From: Magnetospirillum sp902729445
Lineage (GTDB): Bacteria; Pseudomonadota; Alphaproteobacteria; Rhodospirillales; Magnetospirillaceae
Direction of reading: 5' to 3'
Assembly: GCF_902729445.1 (NCBI RefSeq)
Contig: NZ_CACVCE010000007.1
Location: forward strand, 3,681-67,680
Length of the DNA: 64,000 bases
Positions 61,480 to 64,000 of this stretch are shown piece after piece; positions within the stretch are counted from its first letter, which is position 1, and each line of letters opens with the position of its first letter. The notes under the pieces were generated by a model. The model was given only the letters and a program-made list of their open reading frames with translations, did no database searches and was not told the DNA's origin. The position numbers and the translations under genes were made by a program.

Positions 61480-62097
61480 TTGGAAGACCTCATCCAGACG
61501 ATTCTTACCCAATATGGCTACCTGCTGTATCCCGTGATCCTTGTCTGGACCTTCGTCGAGGGCGAGACGGTGGTGATCATCACCGGCGCCATCGCCTCGG
61601 AAGGCAAGTACAACATCAGCGTCGAGGGGCTGGCCCTGGCCGCCCTGGCCGGCAGCTTCGCCGGCGATCAGCTTTACTATTACATCGGACGCCGTTACGG
61701 CACGCCCCTGCTGGCCCGCTGGCCGACCCTGGGCAAAAAGGTCGATTGGGCCTTCCATCTGGTCAAGACCCACCCGGTCCTGTTCATCTTGTCGTTCCGC
61801 TTCATCTACGGCATCCGCAACATCGCCCCGTTCGTCATCGGTATTTCCGGGGTGTCGCGCGTTCGTTATTTCATCCTGAACCTGATCGCCGCCGCGATCT
61901 GGGCGCATTCCTTCGCCTGGGGCGGCTATTGGCTGGGCCGGGCGCTGGAAACCTGGCTGGGCGACCACAAATGGACCATGCTGGGCGGCTTCGTGCTGGC
62001 GGCCGTGATCATCGGCGGCCTGGGCTACATGAGCCAGAAGCGCAAGATGCGCGCCGCCGAAACCACATCCGAACCCGCCACCCCTGCTCAGGACTGA
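61480..62097 (+). CDS. DedA-family membrane protein
   Basis: A 205-residue inner-membrane protein of the DedA/VTT family, implicated in lipid flipping (undecaprenyl phosphate or phosphatidylethanolamine recycling). Conserved segments FVEGETVVIITGAIAS and AGSFAGDQLYYYIGRRYG, and the FRFIYGIRNIAPFVIG motif, are present. Translation begins at TTG (61480). Its 3' end overlaps the convergent four-cysteine gene by 10 bp. Confidence 0.88.
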   Translation: MEDLIQTILTQYGYLLYPVILVWTFVEGETVVIITGAIASEGKYNISVEGLALAALAGSFAGDQLYYYIGRRYGTPLLARWPTLGKKVDWAFHLVKTHPVLFILSFRFIYGIRNIAPFVIGISGVSRVRYFILNLIAAAIWAHSFAWGGYWLGRALETWLGDHKWTMLGGFVLAAVIIGGLGYMSQKRKMRAAETTSEPATPAQD

Positions 62098-62267
62098 TCA
62101 TTTTCGTCGGTCGGGGCCTTGGGCGGCTTGGGCGGGCGATTCTTGTCGTCGTTGGAAAAGCGGAATCGCCCGGCCAGGATGCACCCCTTCATGCCGGGGT
62201 CGCACGGGCGACCGGCCACCCGGCCGCACCGGCCCTTGATCTCATGCGGGCACCCCCAACCGCTCAT
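62088..62267 (-). CDS. Small four-cysteine protein
   Basis: A 59-residue protein with a C-x7-C-x7-C-x6-C pattern (GWGCPHEIKGRCGRV; PCDPGMKGCILAGRFRF) and a proline/lysine-rich tail. The regular cysteines suggest a metal-binding knuckle. No named family is recognised. The ATG at 62267 has GGTGGAC upstream; the frame continues further up without clear coding character. Confidence 0.65.
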   Translation of the reverse strand: MSGWGCPHEIKGRCGRVAGRPCDPGMKGCILAGRFRFSNDDKNRPPKPPKAPTDENDQS

Positions 62268-62583
62268 GGCGTCCACCCTCCGAATCGCGCTTCGAAGCCA
62301 GTCTACCCTCGACGACACCTTGGTTGAAGCCCGCCAGAACCCGCGGCCCGACCACCAGCGATTGGCTTACCACCCCAACAGGCAGTCCCTTATTACGGGA
62401 TGCTGCACCTGCGCACAGCGGCCAACCGAAAAATCTGCCCAGAAATCCAGGGGTTAGCGAAAGATTTTCGCTCGACGGCCGCGATTGACCACCCCCCTTT
62501 GGATTTGCTTTACTGACGGGATAAACACGACCCGGCAAACGGGCCGAAATAAGAAACCCTAGATTTCATCAGGGAGAAGCAGG
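62268..62583. other. Intergenic stretch before the chemoreceptor gene
   Basis: This 316-bp region separates the divergent four-cysteine and chemoreceptor genes. No coding sequence is supported. No clear operator or hairpin stands out; the right end supplies the AGGGAG ribosome binding site of the chemoreceptor. Confidence 0.55.
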
Positions 62584-64000
62584 ATGGCAGGAACCGAGGG
62601 CGAGGTGAGCCCGGACCAGGCCAAGGGCGACCACTTCGCGTCCGAGGTTCTCGAGAAGATCGAGGCCTTGAGCCTTGAGGTCGCCGACGTCGCTGGGACC
62701 ATCGACGGCTTGGCCAAGTTCGTCAAACACCAAGAAGACCTGTTCGCCCACCTGAAGACCATCGCCCATACGATGGCCGAGGCCATCCGCCGCATCGATT
62801 CCGCCGGACGCGAGACCCAGGACGTCACCGAGGCCGCCGGCCGCCAATCGGCCGATTCGCTGGAAACCATTTCGTCGGCCCTGTCGGACATCAACTTGCT
62901 GGTCGGCGCGGTTCAGGGCATCGAGGAACGCCTGGAAGAGCTTGAGGGCGCCCTGGGCGAGGTCTCGACGATGTCGCGCGACATCCAGAAGATCGCCCGC
63001 CAGACCAACCTTCTGGCGCTCAACGCCACCATTGAAGCGGCGCGAGCCGGCGAAGCCGGCAAAGGCTTCGCCGTGGTCGCCACCGAGGTCAAGGGGCTGG
63101 CCCGCCAGACCGCCGACGTCACCACCGGCATCGACGATACCGTCGGCAAGCTGTCGGGATCGGTGACCGACCTGATCACGTCCTCGACCGACACCTTGAA
63201 AATGGCCGATTCGGTCAATTCCGGCGTCGGCGTCATCAACGACGCCGTGGCGGTGTTCGGCCAGGCCATCGGCACCGTCGAAGAACGTGTCGCCGACATT
63301 TCCAGCGCGGCCTCGACCTCGCTCAGCCAATGCTCGGACGTCATCGTCGAGATCGACAAGTTCTTCGAGGGTATCTCGATGACCTCGGAATCGTTGCGCC
63401 GGGCCGACGAGCGGATCGCCTCGCTGCTGGCCAATTCCGAGGAACTGATCGGTTTCATCGCCGATTCGGGCTATCGCACCGGCGACACCGCCTTTATCGA
63501 GCTGGTCAAGGAGGTGGCGGGCAAGGCCGCCATCCGGTTCGAGGAAGGCCTGGCCAGCGGCCGCGTCACCATGGACGATTTGTTCGACGAGAATTACCAG
63601 GAAATCCCCGGCACCAACCCGCAGCAATTCATGACCCGGTTCGTGCACTTCACCGATACCATCATGCCCGAGCTGCAAGAGCCGGTGCTGACGTTCGACC
63701 CCCGCGTCGCCTTCTGCGCCGCCGTCGATCGCAACGGGTTCCTGCCGACCCACAACAAGAAGTTCTCGCAGCCGCAGGGCAGCGACCCGGTGTGGAACAA
63801 TGCCAATTGCCGCAACCGGCGCCTGTTCAACGACCGCACCGGTTTGTCGGCGGGGCGCAACACCAAGAGCTTCCTGCTGCAGACCTATCGCCGCGACATG
63901 GGCGGTGGGCAGTTCGTGATGATGAAGGATGTCTCGGCGCCGATCAGCGTGCGGGGCCGCCATTGGGGCGGCGTGCGCATCGGCTATCGCATCACCAGCT
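62584..64000 (+). CDS. Soluble methyl-accepting chemotaxis protein (partial)
   Basis: Open to the window end, at least 472 codons. No signal peptide or membrane helix is seen. The N-terminus is helical. An MCP signalling hairpin follows around residues 140-170 (QTNLLALNATIEAARAGEAG, then KGFAVVATEVKGLA), and after further helices comes a C-terminal sensory-like domain (VAFCAAVDRNGFLPTHNKKF; WNNANCRNRRLFNDRTGLSA). A receptor with the signalling domain before the sensor domain is a known cytoplasmic arrangement in alphaproteobacteria. The gene is cut by the window edge, and its 3' end is not known. Confidence 0.85.
   Translation, partial: MAGTEGEVSPDQAKGDHFASEVLEKIEALSLEVADVAGTIDGLAKFVKHQEDLFAHLKTIAHTMAEAIRRIDSAGRETQDVTEAAGRQSADSLETISSALSDINLLVGAVQGIEERLEELEGALGEVSTMSRDIQKIARQTNLLALNATIEAARAGEAGKGFAVVATEVKGLARQTADVTTGIDDTVGKLSGSVTDLITSSTDTLKMADSVNSGVGVINDAVAVFGQAIGTVEERVADISSAASTSLSQCSDVIVEIDKFFEGISMTSESLRRADERIASLLANSEELIGFIADSGYRTGDTAFIELVKEVAGKAAIRFEEGLASGRVTMDDLFDENYQEIPGTNPQQFMTRFVHFTDTIMPELQEPVLTFDPRVAFCAAVDRNGFLPTHNKKFSQPQGSDPVWNNANCRNRRLFNDRTGLSAGRNTKSFLLQTYRRDMGGGQFVMMKDVSAPISVRGRHWGGVRIGYRITS

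Overview
The window is high-GC, densely packed chromosomal DNA of an alphaproteobacterium, most likely a Rhodospirillales member close to Magnetospirillum/Phaeospirillum. Supporting signs are CckA encoded directly behind flhB, a DivK response regulator, a full CtrA-type site in the flagellar intergenic region, a GAAC-N7-GAAC SOS box before recA, PHB-linked genes (phasin, acetoacetyl-CoA synthetase) and the small CCE_0567 (Rop-like) protein usually seen with nitrogenase genes. No magnetosome genes, prophage, complete insertion sequence or CRISPR array is visible. Family names come from reading translated motifs; no database search was possible.

Layout. 1-6.5 kb: Lon-type protease, zincin, pterin dehydratase, Sel1-repeat protein, acetoacetyl-CoA synthetase. 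6.5-8.1 kb: an AAA/DUF4143 gene that looks like an inserted module. It has its own promoter overlapped by two palindromes, and a near copy of the last 25 bp of the aacS coding end at its far border. 8.1-11 kb: membrane protein, secreted-repeat protein, argG. 11-14.4 kb: a 1096-residue coiled-coil protein ending in a J-like HPD domain. 14.4-18.2 kb: a 253-bp inverted-repeat element, then a translationally coupled P19/FTR1/FtrD iron-uptake operon behind Fur-like palindromes. 18.3-21.1 kb: HAD phosphatase and a CHASE-PAS histidine kinase. 21.2-25 kb: a minus-strand group of hemerythrin, NnrS-like membrane protein, DUF2249 protein and two tandem Crp/Fnr regulators, which looks like an NO/low-oxygen response unit. 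25.2-27.3 kb: a glutamate racemase-like gene lacking the first catalytic cysteine, the CCE_0567 protein, tRNA-Pro(CGG), acylphosphatase. 27.3-32.9 kb: the elongasome operon mreB-mreC-mreD-mrdA-rodA. 33-36 kb: leuA, a helical hypothetical protein, a methyltransferase. 36.2-40.4 kb: histidine kinase, VWA (CoxE-like) protein and MoxR ATPase, overlapping. 40.5-43.1 kb: two CBS-pair paralogues flanking a phasin, then Hsp20. 43.2-50.8 kb: divergent flagellar operons (FlhB-like fragment, 87-aa protein, fliO, fliP on one side; flgB, flgC, fliE, fliQ, fliR, flhB, cckA on the other). 51-55.7 kb: recA, acidic hypothetical protein, purU, proline-rich and FecR proteins, divK, rpmG. 55.7-64 kb: TrmN6-like methyltransferase, polyprenyl synthase, mazEF, degenerate GGDEF protein, purE-purK, CBS protein, DedA protein, a four-cysteine small protein, and a soluble chemoreceptor that runs off the end.

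How the parts relate. The flagellar and cell-cycle genes form one regulatory theme: CckA normally feeds CtrA, DivK acts upstream of CckA, and the CtrA-like site lies in the intergenic region from which the flgB-to-cckA operon would be transcribed. That suggests a feedback loop. Phasin and acetoacetyl-CoA synthetase belong to carbon storage and PHB use. The Crp/hemerythrin/NnrS-like group and the iron operon are the main environmental-response cassettes.
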